From positions 195,864-259,863 of the forward strand of contig DATJYC010000051.1 of NCBI GenBank assembly GCA_035499735.1: a stretch of 64,000 nucleotides of DNA. Reading direction: 5' to 3'. Source of the DNA: VBDM01 sp035499735 (GTDB lineage Bacteria; Pseudomonadota; Gammaproteobacteria; Burkholderiales; SG8-39). The notes beneath the pieces were generated by a model. The model saw only the letters and a program-made list of their open reading frames with translations. It searched no databases and was not told where the DNA came from. The position numbers and the translations under genes are program-made. Of this stretch, positions 26,605 to 36,380 are shown piece after piece; the stretch's first letter is position 1, and each line of letters starts with the position of its first letter.

Positions 26605-29600
26605 CAGGCCGCCGCCTTCTTCTGTGCGGCCGCGAGCTCGCCCAGCGCGCGCCGGTACTCCTTCGGGAAGATCTTGACGAAGCGCGCGCGGTATTCCGCC
26701 CACTTTTCCAGGATCTCCCTCGCGCGCCTGCTGCCCGTGAGTCGCGCATGGCGGTCGATCAGATCCTTCAGGATCGCCTCGTCGGTCTGGCCGCGGTGCC
26801 ACAGATGGCCGGCGACCTTGCCCTGCTGCTCGGATTCGGAGAGCACGGGCTCGAGGTCCACCATCGCCGTATTGCAGCGCCTGGCGAACTCCCGGTCGAG
26901 GTCGAGCACGTAGGCGATGCCGCCCGACATACCGGCCGCGAAGTTGCGCCCGGTGATCCCGAGCACCGCGACGGTTCCACCCGTCATGTACTCGCAGCCG
27001 TGGTCGCCGACGCCCTCGACGACGGCGGTCGCACCCGAGTTGCGCACCGCGAAGCGCTCGCCCGCGACGCCGCGGAAGTACGCTTCGCCGGCGATTGCGC
27101 CGTACAGCACGACGTTGCCGGTGATGATGTTCTCGGTCGGCTCTCCTCGGAACTTGGGCGAGGGCGCGACGATGATGCGCCCGCCCGACAATCCCTTGCC
27201 GCAGTAGTCGTTGGTGTCGCCTATCACTTCCAGCGTCACGCCCTTCGCGAGGAACGCGCCGAAGCTCTGGCCCGCGGATCCTGCGAAACGGACGTGGATG
27301 GTGCCGTCGGGCAGCCCGCCGTGACCGTAGCGGCACGCGATCTCGTTCGACAGCATCGTGCCGACGGTGCGGTTGCCGTTCCTGATCGGCATGTCGATCG
27401 CGACCTTCTCGCCGCGCTCGAGCGCCGCCTGCGAGAGCTGGATCAGCCGGTTGTCGAGCGCCTTCTCCAGGCCGTGGCTCTGCTTCTCGGAGTTGTAGCG
27501 CGCGACCTCGGCTGGCATGTCGGGCATGTGGAAGATGCGCGAGAAATCGAGGCCCTTCGCCTTCCAGTGCTCGATACCCTTCTTGGTGTCGAGCAGGTCG
27601 GTACGGCCGATCAGGTCGCTGAACCTGCGCACGCCGAGCTTCGCCATCAGCTCGCGCGCTTCCTCGGCGACCAGGAAGAAGTAGTTCACCACGTATTCCG
27701 GCTTGCCCGAGAATTTCTTCCGCAGCACCGGGTCCTGGGTCGCGACGCCGACCGGGCAGGTATTGAGGTGGCACTTGCGCATCATGATGCACCCGCTCAC
27801 GACGAGCGGCGCGGTCGCGAAGCCGAATTCGTCAGCGCCGAGGATCGCGCCGATCACGACGTCCCGGCCGGTCTTGATCTGGCCGTCGACCTGCACTGCG
27901 ATGCGGCCGCGCAGGCGGTTGAGCACGAGGGTCTGCTGCGTTTCGGCGAGGCCCAGCTCCCAGGGCGTGCCCGCGTGCTTGATCGACGACCAGGGCGATG
28001 CGCCGGTGCCGCCGTCGTGACCCGAGATGGTGACGTGATCCGATTTGGCCTTGGACACGCCCGCCGCCACGGTGCCGACGCCGACTTCCGACACGAGCTT
28101 CACCGATATCGACGCCCGCGGGTTCGCGTTCTTGAGGTCATGGATCAGCTGCGCCAGGTCCTCGATCGAGTAGATGTCGTGGTGCGGCGGGGGCGAGATC
28201 AGCTCCACGCCCGGGGTCGAGTAGCGAATCTCGGCGATGTACTCCGACACCTTGCGGCCCGGCAGCTGGCCGCCCTCGCCGGGCTTCGCTCCCTGCGCCA
28301 TCTTGATCTGGATCTGCTCCGCGCTCGCGAGGTATTCGGCGGTCACGCCGAAGCGCCCGGAGGCGACCTGCTTGATCTTCGACTTGAGGACGTCGCCCTC
28401 TTTCAGCTCGATGTCGTGCGCGACGCGGTTCGCACCGAGCCTCGAGAGCAGCGACTCGCCCGCCTTGACCGGGGCGTAGCGCTTGCGGTCCTCGCCACCC
28501 TCGCCAGTGTTCGACTTGCCGCCGATGCGGTTCATCGCGACCGCGAGCGTGGCATGCGCCTCGGTCGAGATCGAGCCGAGCGACATCGCCCCGGTCGAGA
28601 AGCGTTTGACGATCTCGGCGGCCGGCTCGACCTCCTCGATCGGCACGGGCGCCGGCGCGAAGCGGAACTCGAACAGCCCGCGGAAGGTCATGTGGCGCCG
28701 CGACTGGTCGTTGATGATCGCCGCGTATTCCTTGTACGCCTGCGGAGAGTTCTCGCGCGAGGACTGCTGCAGCTTGGCGATCGCATCCGGCGTCCACATA
28801 TGCTCCTCGCCGCGCACGCGCCAGGCGTACTCTCCGCCCGCGTCGAGCATGGTCGCCAGCACCGGGTCGTCCTCGTCGAACGCGGCCTTGTGGATGCGGA
28901 TCGCTTCCTCGGCGACCTGGAACATGTCGATGCCTTCGATCGAGGACGTGGTCCCGGTGAAATACTTGCCGACCATCGAGCGAGCCAGGCCAACGGCCTC
29001 GAAGATCTGCGCGCCGGTATACGACATGTAGGTCGAGATGCCCATCTTGGACATCACTTTCTTCAGCCCCTTGCCGATCGCCTTGACGAAGTTCTTGATC
29101 GCCTTCTTGCCGTCGATCTCCGGCCCGAGCAGGCCCTTGGCCGCGAGGTCGAGCAGCGTTTCCATGGCGAGATGCGGGTGGACCGCTTCGGCGCCGTATC
29201 CGCCGAGCAGCGCAAAATGATGCACTTCGCGCGCCGAGCCTGTCTCGACTACCAGGCCCGCGCTGGTGCGCAGGCCCTTCGTGACGAGATGCTGGTGGAT
29301 CGCCGAGACCGCGAGCAGCGCCGGAATGGCCACGCGCTCGCGCTCGATCAGCCGGTCCGAGATGACGATGATCGAATAGCCGCCGCGCACCGCGTCCTCG
29401 GCCTGGGCGCACAGCGACGCCAGGCGCGCCTCGACCGCTTCCTTGCCCCAGGCGATCGGATAGGTGATGTCCAGCTCGTGCGAGCGGAACTTGCCGCCGG
29501 TGTAGCGCTCGATATGCCGGATCTTCTCCATCTCGAAGAAATCCAGCACCGGCTGCGAGACCTCGAGCCGGAGCGGCGGATTCATCTCGTCGATACCAAG

Positions 29601-31262
29601 CAGATTCGGCTTGGGACCGATGAAGGAGACGAGCGAGGTGACCAGCTCCTCCCGGATCGGGTCGATCGGCGGGTTGGTGACCTGCGCGAACAGCTGCTTG
29701 AAGTAATGGTAGAGGGTCTTGTCCTTGTTCGACAGGACCGCGAGCGGCGAGTCGTTCCCCATGGAGCCGACCGGCTCCTCGCCGTTCTGCGCCATCGGCA
29801 CCATGATGAACTTGGTGTCTTCCTGCGTGTAGGCGAACGCCTGTTGACGGTCGAGCAGCGCTACCCGGCTCTTCAGCGGCGGCGTCTTCTCCGTTTCGAC
29901 CTCGTCGAGCTTGACGCGGATGCGCTCGATCCACTCCGGATACGGCTTCGCGCCCGCGAGCGATTCCTTGAGCTCCTTGTCGTCGATGATCTTTCCTTTC
30001 TCGAGGTCGACGAGGAACATCTTGCCGGGCTGAAGGCGCCACTTCTTGACGACCTTCTCTTCCGGCACGGGCAGGCAGCCGCACTCCGAACCCATGATCA
30101 CCAGGTCGTCGTCGGTGACGATGTACCGTGACGGCCTCAGCCCGTTGCGGTCGAGCGTGGCGCCGATCTGGCGGCCGTCGGTGAAGGCGATCGACGCCGG
30201 ACCGTCCCAGGGCTCCATCATCGCCGCGTGATACTCGTAGAAGGCGCGCCGCGCCGGGTCCATGAGGGTGTGGTTCTCCCACGCCTCGGGGATCATCATC
30301 ATCATGGCGTGGGCGACCGAGTAGCCGCCCATCACGAGGAGCTCGAGCGCGTTGTCGAAGGACGCCGAGTCCGACTGGCCGTCGTAGATGAGGGGCCAGA
30401 TCTTGTCGAGGTCCTTGCCGAGCACCGGGCTCGAGATCGCGCCTTGGCGCGCCCTGATCCAGTTGACGTTGCCGCGCAGCGTGTTGATCTCGCCGTTGTG
30501 GCAGATCAGCCGGAACGGGTGCGCGAGGTCCCACGACGGGAAGGTGTTGGTGGAGAACCGCTGGTGCACCAGCGCCAGGGCCGACTCGACGCGCGGGTCC
30601 TGCAGGTCCCTGTAGTATTCGCCGACCTGGTGCGCGAGCAACATGCCCTTGTAGCAGATGGTGCGCGCGGACATCGTCGGCACGTAGAACTCCTTTCCGT
30701 GCCTGAGCTTCAAGGTCTGGATGGCGTGGCCCGAGCTCTTGCGGATGATGTAGAGCTTGCGCTCGAGGGCGTCGGTCACCGTCACGCGCTTGCCGCGCCC
30801 GATGAACACCTGCCGGATCACCGGCTCGAGGCGCTTGGCGGGCTCGGCGAGGTCGCTGTTGTCCACGGGGACATCGCGCCAGCCAAGCAGCACCTGCCCC
30901 TCGTCCTTGATGGCGCGCTCGATCTCGTACTCGCAGGCGAGACGCGACGCCGGGTCGCGCGGCAGAAACACCATGCCCACGCCGTACTGGCCCGCCACCG
31001 GGAGCTTCACCCCCTGCCTGGCCAGCTCCTCGCGGAAGAAGCGATCCGGAATCTGGATCAGGCAGCCCGCCCCGTCCGACAGCTTGGGGTCCCAGCCGAC
31101 GGCGCCCCGATGGGTCAGGTTGCGCAGAACCGTCAGCCCCTGCTCGACGATGGCGTGGGATTTCTTACCCTTGATATGGGCGACAAATCCGACGCCGCAG
31201 GCGTCGTGCTCGTTGGCAGGGTGGTACAGGCCCTGAGGCTCGGGGCGGCAGCTCTGACTCAC
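26604..31262 (-). CDS. gltB: Glutamate synthase large subunit
   Basis: A 1552-residue GOGAT alpha subunit. A 21-residue propeptide precedes Cys22 (NEHDACGVGFVAHIKG), the N-terminal nucleophile of the glutaminase. The central domain is followed by the FMN-binding synthase domain (KAKSDHVTISGHDGGTGASP) and 3Fe-4S cysteines in CIMMRKCHLNTCPVGVA near residue 1160. The C-terminal GXGXG beta-helix repeats (GLSGGRIIVAPS, YMTGGTVAVLG) end the protein. It is coupled to gltD by a 1-codon overlap and lies downstream of aroB with a hairpin in between. Confidence 0.98.
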   Translation of the reverse strand: MSQSCRPEPQGLYHPANEHDACGVGFVAHIKGKKSHAIVEQGLTVLRNLTHRGAVGWDPKLSDGAGCLIQIPDRFFREELARQGVKLPVAGQYGVGMVFLPRDPASRLACEYEIERAIKDEGQVLLGWRDVPVDNSDLAEPAKRLEPVIRQVFIGRGKRVTVTDALERKLYIIRKSSGHAIQTLKLRHGKEFYVPTMSARTICYKGMLLAHQVGEYYRDLQDPRVESALALVHQRFSTNTFPSWDLAHPFRLICHNGEINTLRGNVNWIRARQGAISSPVLGKDLDKIWPLIYDGQSDSASFDNALELLVMGGYSVAHAMMMMIPEAWENHTLMDPARRAFYEYHAAMMEPWDGPASIAFTDGRQIGATLDRNGLRPSRYIVTDDDLVIMGSECGCLPVPEEKVVKKWRLQPGKMFLVDLEKGKIIDDKELKESLAGAKPYPEWIERIRVKLDEVETEKTPPLKSRVALLDRQQAFAYTQEDTKFIMVPMAQNGEEPVGSMGNDSPLAVLSNKDKTLYHYFKQLFAQVTNPPIDPIREELVTSLVSFIGPKPNLLGIDEMNPPLRLEVSQPVLDFFEMEKIRHIERYTGGKFRSHELDITYPIAWGKEAVEARLASLCAQAEDAVRGGYSIIVISDRLIERERVAIPALLAVSAIHQHLVTKGLRTSAGLVVETGSAREVHHFALLGGYGAEAVHPHLAMETLLDLAAKGLLGPEIDGKKAIKNFVKAIGKGLKKVMSKMGISTYMSYTGAQIFEAVGLARSMVGKYFTGTTSSIEGIDMFQVAEEAIRIHKAAFDEDDPVLATMLDAGGEYAWRVRGEEHMWTPDAIAKLQQSSRENSPQAYKEYAAIINDQSRRHMTFRGLFEFRFAPAPVPIEEVEPAAEIVKRFSTGAMSLGSISTEAHATLAVAMNRIGGKSNTGEGGEDRKRYAPVKAGESLLSRLGANRVAHDIELKEGDVLKSKIKQVASGRFGVTAEYLASAEQIQIKMAQGAKPGEGGQLPGRKVSEYIAEIRYSTPGVELISPPPHHDIYSIEDLAQLIHDLKNANPRASISVKLVSEVGVGTVAAGVSKAKSDHVTISGHDGGTGASPWSSIKHAGTPWELGLAETQQTLVLNRLRGRIAVQVDGQIKTGRDVVIGAILGADEFGFATAPLVVSGCIMMRKCHLNTCPVGVATQDPVLRKKFSGKPEYVVNYFFLVAEEARELMAKLGVRRFSDLIGRTDLLDTKKGIEHWKAKGLDFSRIFHMPDMPAEVARYNSEKQSHGLEKALDNRLIQLSQAALERGEKVAIDMPIRNGNRTVGTMLSNEIACRYGHGGLPDGTIHVRFAGSAGQSFGAFLAKGVTLEVIGDTNDYCGKGLSGGRIIVAPSPKFRGEPTENIITGNVVLYGAIAGEAYFRGVAGERFAVRNSGATAVVEGVGDHGCEYMTGGTVAVLGITGRNFAAGMSGGIAYVLDLDREFARRCNTAMVDLEPVLSESEQQGKVAGHLWHRGQTDEAILKDLIDRHARLTGSRRAREILEKWAEYRARFVKIFPKEYRRALGELAAAQKKAAA

Positions 31263-31339
31263 GTTGGTTCTCGACGAAAAGGCCGCGGGCGCTCAAGTGC
31301 GCCCAAAGCAAACCAGGTCTTTGACTATACCTGTGTTCG

Positions 31340-31364
31340 CCGGATGCTGCAAAGCAGCATCCGG
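31340..31364. promoter_or_regulatory. Perfect 11-bp hairpin between aroB and gltB
   Basis: CCGGATGCTGC, loop AAA, then the exact complement: a 25-base inverted repeat with no mismatch. It lies 16 bases after the aroB stop and 78 bases before the gltB ATG. No T-run follows on either strand, so it is not a classical intrinsic terminator. It could be an mRNA-stabilising or processing hairpin, a leaky terminator or a protein operator for gltBD. The minus strand shows TATAGT (31329-31324) just after it, a possible gltB -10 box. Confidence 0.5.
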
Positions 31365-31379
31365 CCATCCACGGGTAAC

Positions 31380-32462
31380 TCAAGCCGCAAAGCGAGCTAG
31401 CGTCCGGTCGAGGGCCGCACGCGGAACGTCGTCCCTCAGCGTCGCGGCGCCGAGGCGCTCGAGTACGACGAAGTGGATACGCCCTTCCTTCACTTTCTTG
31501 TCCACGCTCATGAGCTGCTGCATACGCTCGGGGGCAATGCCTTTCGAGGCGACGGGAAGGCCGGCGCGCTGTAGCAGCGACCGGATCCTGCCCGTGTCCG
31601 CTTCAGAGAGATAGCCGAGCTGGCGCGACAGGTCGGCTGCCATGGCCATGCCGGCCGCGACGGCTTCGCCGTGAAGCCAGGTACCGTAGCCCGAGCCAGT
31701 CTCGATCGCGTGTCCGAAGGTGTGGCCGAAATTGAGCACCTTGCGCAGCCCGCTTTCGCGCTCGTCCTGGTGGACAATGTCCGCCTTGATCTCGACCGAG
31801 CGCAGCACCGCATGCTCCAGGGCTTCGGCGTCGCGGGCGAGCAGCCGCTCGATGTTCGATTCGAGCCAAGCGAAGAACGCGGCGTCCCGCACGAGACCGT
31901 GCTTGATGACTTCGGCGACTCCAGAGCGCAATTCGCGCTCGGGAAGCGTCTTCAGCGCGTCCATGTCGGCGAGCACGAGGCGGGGCTGATGAAAGGCGCC
32001 GATCATGTTCTTGCCGAGCGGATGGTTGATCGCGGTCTTGCCTCCCACGGACGAGTCGACCTGCGACAGGAGCGTGGTGGGCAACTGGACGTAGCTCACT
32101 CCTCGCTGATAGATGGCCGCGGCGAATCCGGCCAGATCTCCGATGACTCCACCGCCCAGCGCGACGAGAGTCGTGTCGCGGCCGCACCGCTTCTCCAGCA
32201 GCACGTCGAAGACCGAGTTGAGCGTCCGCCAGTCCTTATGGTCTTCGCCGTCCGGCAGAACGATCCGCACGACTTCTACGCCTTCGCGGACGAGCGCGCC
32301 CGCGACGCGGTCCATGAAGAGTGGAGCGACGGTGACGTTGCTCACAACGGCCACGGTCTTTCGCGAAAGGACCGGGAGGACAAGATCGGCGCGGCCGAGC
32401 AGCCCGGTCCCGACGTGAATCGGGTAGGAGCGCTCGCCGAGCGCTACGCTGAGAGTTTGCAT
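31380..32462 (-). CDS. aroB: 3-dehydroquinate synthase
   Basis: A 360-residue shikimate-pathway enzyme converting DAHP to 3-dehydroquinate. The start ATG 32462 (MQTLSVALGERSYPIHVG) lies inside the 3' end of aroK (19-base overlap). Motifs include NAD-binding GGGVIGDLAGFAAAIYQRGV, TTLLSQVDSSVGGKTAINHPLGKNMIG and the metal-ligand segment LNFGHTFGHAIE. The order aroK-aroB after pilQ is conserved in beta- and gammaproteobacteria. Confidence 0.97.
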   Translation of the reverse strand: MQTLSVALGERSYPIHVGTGLLGRADLVLPVLSRKTVAVVSNVTVAPLFMDRVAGALVREGVEVVRIVLPDGEDHKDWRTLNSVFDVLLEKRCGRDTTLVALGGGVIGDLAGFAAAIYQRGVSYVQLPTTLLSQVDSSVGGKTAINHPLGKNMIGAFHQPRLVLADMDALKTLPERELRSGVAEVIKHGLVRDAAFFAWLESNIERLLARDAEALEHAVLRSVEIKADIVHQDERESGLRKVLNFGHTFGHAIETGSGYGTWLHGEAVAAGMAMAADLSRQLGYLSEADTGRIRSLLQRAGLPVASKGIAPERMQQLMSVDKKVKEGRIHFVVLERLGAATLRDDVPRAALDRTLARFAA

Positions 32463-32977
32463 GCTTCGCCGATTCGCGCCAGCACATGCGTGATCAGGGG
32501 GCCGATGCCCTGGCGCCCGGTTTCCACCACCAGGTCGGCGACATCGCGGTACAGCGGATCGCGGACCGCGTACAGCGATTCGAGCCGCTCGCGCGGGTCC
32601 CCTCCCTGGAGCAGCGGCCGCGACTTGTCGGTGCGAGTGCGCGTCCACAGCACCGCCGGGAGGGCGTGCAGGTAGATCACGAAGCCCCGGTTCTTGAGAT
32701 GCTCGCGGTTCCGGGCATCGAGTACCGCGCCGCCCCCGGTCGCCAGTACGATGTCGTCCAGCGCAGTCATCTGCTCGATGACCTCGGCTTCGCGCTTGCG
32801 GAATCCGGCCTCGCCTTCGATGTCGAAGATCACGGCGACCGACACGCCGGTCCGCGTCTCGATCTCGCGATCCGCGTCGTGGAAAGTCTTCCCCAGGCGC
32901 TTGGCGAGCTGACGCCCGACGGTCGTCTTCCCCGCCCCCATCATCCCCACCAGAAAGAGCTTTCGGCTGTTCTTCAC
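32444..32977 (-). CDS. aroK: Shikimate kinase
   Basis: A 177-residue kinase. The P-loop GMMGAGKTTVG is near residues 11-21, DADREIE binds shikimate/Mg, and FRKREAEVI and ATGGGAV are the other family motifs. GTG at 32977 (VKNSRKLFLVG) fits the family N terminus; an in-frame ATG at 33001 would add eight residues, and neither has a strong Shine-Dalgarno. It overlaps aroB by 19 bases. A terminator-like hairpin lies between it and pilQ, so it may have its own promoter or depend on read-through. Confidence 0.93.
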   Translation of the reverse strand: MKNSRKLFLVGMMGAGKTTVGRQLAKRLGKTFHDADREIETRTGVSVAVIFDIEGEAGFRKREAEVIEQMTALDDIVLATGGGAVLDARNREHLKNRGFVIYLHALPAVLWTRTRTDKSRPLLQGGDPRERLESLYAVRDPLYRDVADLVVETGRQGIGPLITHVLARIGEACKLSA

Positions 32978-33011
32978 GCGATTATTGTAGCAACCCACCA
33001 TACCCGGAAAG

Positions 33012-33037
33012 CGAAAAGGGCCGGCACAGCCGGCCCC
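33012..33037 (-). terminator. Intrinsic terminator-like hairpin after pilQ
   Basis: On the minus strand an 8-base perfect stem GGGCCGGC/GCCGGCCC with a 3-base loop (TGT) is followed by TTTTCG. It lies 23 bases after the pilQ stop and before aroK. The U-run is only four bases, so it may be partial. Confidence 0.65.
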
Positions 33038-33059
33038 TTCGATTCGATGCAGCGGAGCG

Positions 33060-35210
33060 TCAGCGCTGGCTGATGCGCTGCTCGACAATCCGCGGTGTTA
33101 TGAACACGAGCAGCTCGGTCTTGTTGTCCGAGCGCGAGTTGTTGCGGAACAGGTATCCCAGCAGCGGCAGGTCGCCGAAGAACGGGACTTTGGTGATCGT
33201 GGTCTGCAAGGTCTGGGTATAGATCCCGCCGATCACGAGGGTCCCGCCGTTCTCCACCAGCACCTGCGTCTGCACGTGCTTGGTGTCGATGGCGAAGCCC
33301 GCATTCGTGCTCTGGCCGACCGAGTCCTTGTTGATGTCCAACGTCATGATGATGTTGCCGTCCGGCGTGATCTGCGGCTTGACCTTGAGCGCGAGGTTCG
33401 CCTTGCGGAACGCCACCGAGGTCGCGCCGCTCGACGTCGCCTGCTGGTAGGGCAGCTCGGTGCCCTGCTCGATCAGCGCCTCGATATTGTTCGCGGTCAT
33501 GACGCGCGGGCTGGAGATGATCTTGCCCTTGCCGTCGGCCTCCAGCGCCGAGAGCTCGAGCGCGAGCGCCCCCGTCAGGCGGTTCGTAAACAGCAGCGCG
33601 ATCGAGCCCGCGGCGGCAGCGTTGCCGACCGGGGCGGCGGGCAGGTTGACGCTCAGGTTCTGCGGAGTCTTGGTCGAGATATTCCCGCCGCCCACGGGGA
33701 ACAGGTTGGCGAAGTCCTCGAGCGTTCCGGTCTGCGTCACGGCTATCCCGCTCGTGCCGTTCACACCGATCGGGCTCGGGCCGGTGCTGCTCGAGCTCTG
33801 GGCGAGCGGCAGCGCGACGTTGCCGAGGCGCACGCCCAGATTCTTCGCGAAGGTATCGTTCGCCTCGACGATCCGCGCCTCGATCAGTACCTGCTGCACC
33901 GGTATATCGACCTGGGCCACAAGCCTGCGCACTTCCTCGAGTCGAGACGTGACGTCCTGTACGAAAACCTGGTTCGTCCGAAGGTCGAACGAAGCCGAAC
34001 CTCGCTTGGTCAAGATGCGCTGGAGCGGATCGACAAGCATCCTGGCGAAGAGATCGGCCTTTCCGTAATTGAGCTGAAAAGTCTCGGTACGGAGCTGCTC
34101 CAGCTCCGAGATTTGGGCCGTCGATTCCAGCGCAAGCTTCTCCTTCGTCGCGAGTTCGTCGCGCGGAGCAATCCAGATCACGTTGCCGTTCTTACGCATG
34201 TCCAAACCGCGGGTTTGGAGGATGATGTCCAGCGCCTGGTCCCAGGGAACGTCCTTCAGCCGCAGCGTGAGGTTTCCGGTCACGCTGTCGCTGGTTATGA
34301 TGTTCAGGTCCGTGAAATCGGCGATCACATTCAGTACGCTGCGCACTTCGACGTTCTGGAAGTTGAGCGACAACTTCTCGCCCGTATAGCCGCTGCGCGA
34401 TCCCTGCACGAGCTTGTTCGGGTCGTATTGAATCGGCTTGACCTCGAGCACGAACTGGGTGTCGGTCTGGTAGGCGTTGTGCTCCCACAGACCCTTCGGC
34501 TCGACCACCATGCGCACGTTGTCGCCCTGCGGGAAGACGCTGAAGGACTGCACGGGCGTGGCGAAGTCCACCACGTCATAGCGCTTGCGCAGAACGTCGG
34601 GAATGCTGGTCTTGAGAAAATCTACGATCACGGTTTGACCCTGCTGGCGTATGTCGACGCCCGTCGAGGTATCAGACAGCTCGACTACGATGCGCCCTTC
34701 GCCGCCGCGTCCCCTGCGGAAGTTGACGTCCTGCAGCGAGTGCTGGAGGTCCGAGCGGCCCTCTGCGAAGCTCGCCGCGGCCGGGGCAGCGCCCGCCCGG
34801 GCGGGCCCGGCTGCCGCCAGCGTGATCAAGAAGCTGTTGCCGTCAATCTTAGAATCGAAGGGAACCATATTGCGCAGGTTGAGCACGAGGCGGGTACGGT
34901 CGCCCACCTGCACGAGGTTCATCGAGCGCAGAGCGGCCTCGCCGATGTCCTGGCTGTTCCGCCCCAAACCGTTGGTCGTGTCGGCGAAGTCGAACGCGAT
35001 CCGGGCCGGGTTCGCGACGGTGAAGCTGCCCGGCGTGGCCGTCACGGGATTCTTCATGGTGACGCGGACGATGATCTGGCCGCCCGACTGGGTTACACCG
35101 AAGTTCTCGATGCTGTTCTGCTGCGCCTTGGCGGCCGGCGCCCCCGCGAGCAGAGCGAGCGGACAGACCACCGCCTGAATGAATCTGCGCAAAAGCACGT
35201 CCTTCATCAT
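33060..35210 (-). CDS. pilQ: Type IV pilus secretin
   Basis: A 716-residue outer-membrane secretin through which the pilus exits. A signal peptide (LLAGAPAAKAQQ) is followed by AMIN domains (peptidoglycan-binding; residues ~30-250) and the STN/N0 domain near 285-330 (VEVRSVLNVIADFTDLNIIT). An N1-like domain and the secretin core follow, ending VPFFGDLPLLGYLFRNNSRSDNKTELLVFITPRIV. Its ATG directly abuts the pilP stop. It is last in pilMNOPQ. Confidence 0.97.
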   Translation of the reverse strand: MMKDVLLRRFIQAVVCPLALLAGAPAAKAQQNSIENFGVTQSGGQIIVRVTMKNPVTATPGSFTVANPARIAFDFADTTNGLGRNSQDIGEAALRSMNLVQVGDRTRLVLNLRNMVPFDSKIDGNSFLITLAAAGPARAGAAPAAASFAEGRSDLQHSLQDVNFRRGRGGEGRIVVELSDTSTGVDIRQQGQTVIVDFLKTSIPDVLRKRYDVVDFATPVQSFSVFPQGDNVRMVVEPKGLWEHNAYQTDTQFVLEVKPIQYDPNKLVQGSRSGYTGEKLSLNFQNVEVRSVLNVIADFTDLNIITSDSVTGNLTLRLKDVPWDQALDIILQTRGLDMRKNGNVIWIAPRDELATKEKLALESTAQISELEQLRTETFQLNYGKADLFARMLVDPLQRILTKRGSASFDLRTNQVFVQDVTSRLEEVRRLVAQVDIPVQQVLIEARIVEANDTFAKNLGVRLGNVALPLAQSSSSTGPSPIGVNGTSGIAVTQTGTLEDFANLFPVGGGNISTKTPQNLSVNLPAAPVGNAAAAGSIALLFTNRLTGALALELSALEADGKGKIISSPRVMTANNIEALIEQGTELPYQQATSSGATSVAFRKANLALKVKPQITPDGNIIMTLDINKDSVGQSTNAGFAIDTKHVQTQVLVENGGTLVIGGIYTQTLQTTITKVPFFGDLPLLGYLFRNNSRSDNKTELLVFITPRIVEQRISQR

Positions 35211-35738
35211 CTACCTCCCTCCGACTTCCTGGAGCTGCAGGGTGCTTTGGCGCTCGGACCAGTCACCGACAGCGTCCTGGATGAGCTCACGCAGCTGGAT
35301 CTGACTGTCGGTGATTGCCGTGATCAGGCCAAAGTTCTGCCCCATGTAGTTGCCCACGCCGACCCGGTACAGGCCCGTATCTGCCTTGACCAGCGCGAAG
35401 CTCGCCTTCTTCTGCTGCAGGACACCGACCATCTTCAGCGACTCGAGGGGATACGCCTCGAGCGGCTCCTTCGGCCGATTCAGGTCGGGCTTGAGCCCGC
35501 CTCCGCCGCTAGTTCCGGCCGATTTCGTGACGAGCTCGATCTTGGCGGTGCTGAACGGGTCGGGCTGATCGAACGCCTTGTATGGCACGGGCTCGTACGG
35601 CTTGACGACCGGCAGGGGCTCGATTCTGCCGCGCATGTCCTTCGTCTTCTCCTTCAGCTCGGCTTTCAGGTCGCCGAATTCCTCCCCGGTGCAGGCGGCG
35701 AGGAGGAGCGCAAGCGCAACGGCGATGAGGCCTTTCAT
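35211..35738 (-). CDS. pilP: Type IV pilus assembly lipoprotein
   Basis: A 175-residue lipoprotein with lipobox LLAAC (Cys16) after MKGLIAVALALLLAAC. A disordered linker rich in Pro/Lys precedes the C-terminal HR-like beta domain (LESLKMVGVLQQKKASFALVKAD...YRVGVGNYMGQNFGLITAI). It connects PilNO in the inner membrane to PilQ. It overlaps pilO by 4 bases. Confidence 0.95.
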   Translation of the reverse strand: MKGLIAVALALLLAACTGEEFGDLKAELKEKTKDMRGRIEPLPVVKPYEPVPYKAFDQPDPFSTAKIELVTKSAGTSGGGGLKPDLNRPKEPLEAYPLESLKMVGVLQQKKASFALVKADTGLYRVGVGNYMGQNFGLITAITDSQIQLRELIQDAVGDWSERQSTLQLQEVGGR

Positions 35739-36376
35739 CTCTTGCCCGCCTTGACGCCCTTCGCGGCCCGGTTCTGCGCCGCGACCTCTTCCTCGTCCAG
35801 GTAACGGAAAGTCTTGGCGACCACGTCCATCACGAGGTTGCCGTCCTTGCCGCCCCCGGTGAGGCTGATGTCGTTCAGGGTAACGATGCGCGAGAGCTGG
35901 CCGATATCGCTCGCGAACTGACCCATGTCGTGATAGCTGCCGTTGAGTTTCAGCGTGACCGGCAGCTCGGCGTAGAACTCGCGCTTCGTCTCCTGGGGCG
36001 CCGGCTTGAACAGGTCGAACTGCAGGCCGCGGCCGAGACCCGCCTGGTTGATGTCCACCAGCAGCGCGTCCATCTGCGAGCGGTTGGGAAGCTGCCTAAG
36101 CAGCGCTCCGAAGGAGCTGTCGATCTCGCGCAACTGCTGGCGGTAGAGGTCGAGGTTGATCGCCTGCTGCATCTTCGCTACGTATTCGTCCTTGAGCTTC
36201 GCCTCCTGCTGACGACCTGCGTCAAGGGAGTCCATCTCCTCCTGCCAGTCCAGGAAATAGCCCAGGGCCACGATGCCGACCAGCAACCCGAGCAGCAGCA
36301 TCGCCTTGGGAAGGGGCGGCCAGGCGCCCGGATCCCGGGGGTTGAGATTCCTGAACTGATCGAGGAATTTTTTCAT
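35735..36376 (-). CDS. pilO: Type IV pilus inner-membrane assembly protein
   Basis: A 213-residue bitopic protein with one TM helix (AMLLLGLLVGIVALGYFLDW), a coiled coil (EMDSLDAGRQQEAKLKDEYVAKMQQAINLDLYRQQL) and a C-terminal ferredoxin-like domain (REFYAELPVTLKLNGSYHDMGQFASDI). It dimerises with PilN and contacts PilP. Its stop overlaps the pilP start by 4 bases. Confidence 0.95.
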   Translation of the reverse strand: MKKFLDQFRNLNPRDPGAWPPLPKAMLLLGLLVGIVALGYFLDWQEEMDSLDAGRQQEAKLKDEYVAKMQQAINLDLYRQQLREIDSSFGALLRQLPNRSQMDALLVDINQAGLGRGLQFDLFKPAPQETKREFYAELPVTLKLNGSYHDMGQFASDIGQLSRIVTLNDISLTGGGKDGNLVMDVVAKTFRYLDEEEVAAQNRAAKGVKAGKR

Positions 36377-36380
36377 TGCG

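Noticed and set aside
26748..30131. A 1127-codon open frame opposite gltB.
   Set aside because: Antisense shadow of a strongly conserved gene; composition rich in Arg/His/Asp/Leu, with no recognisable motif or ribosome site.
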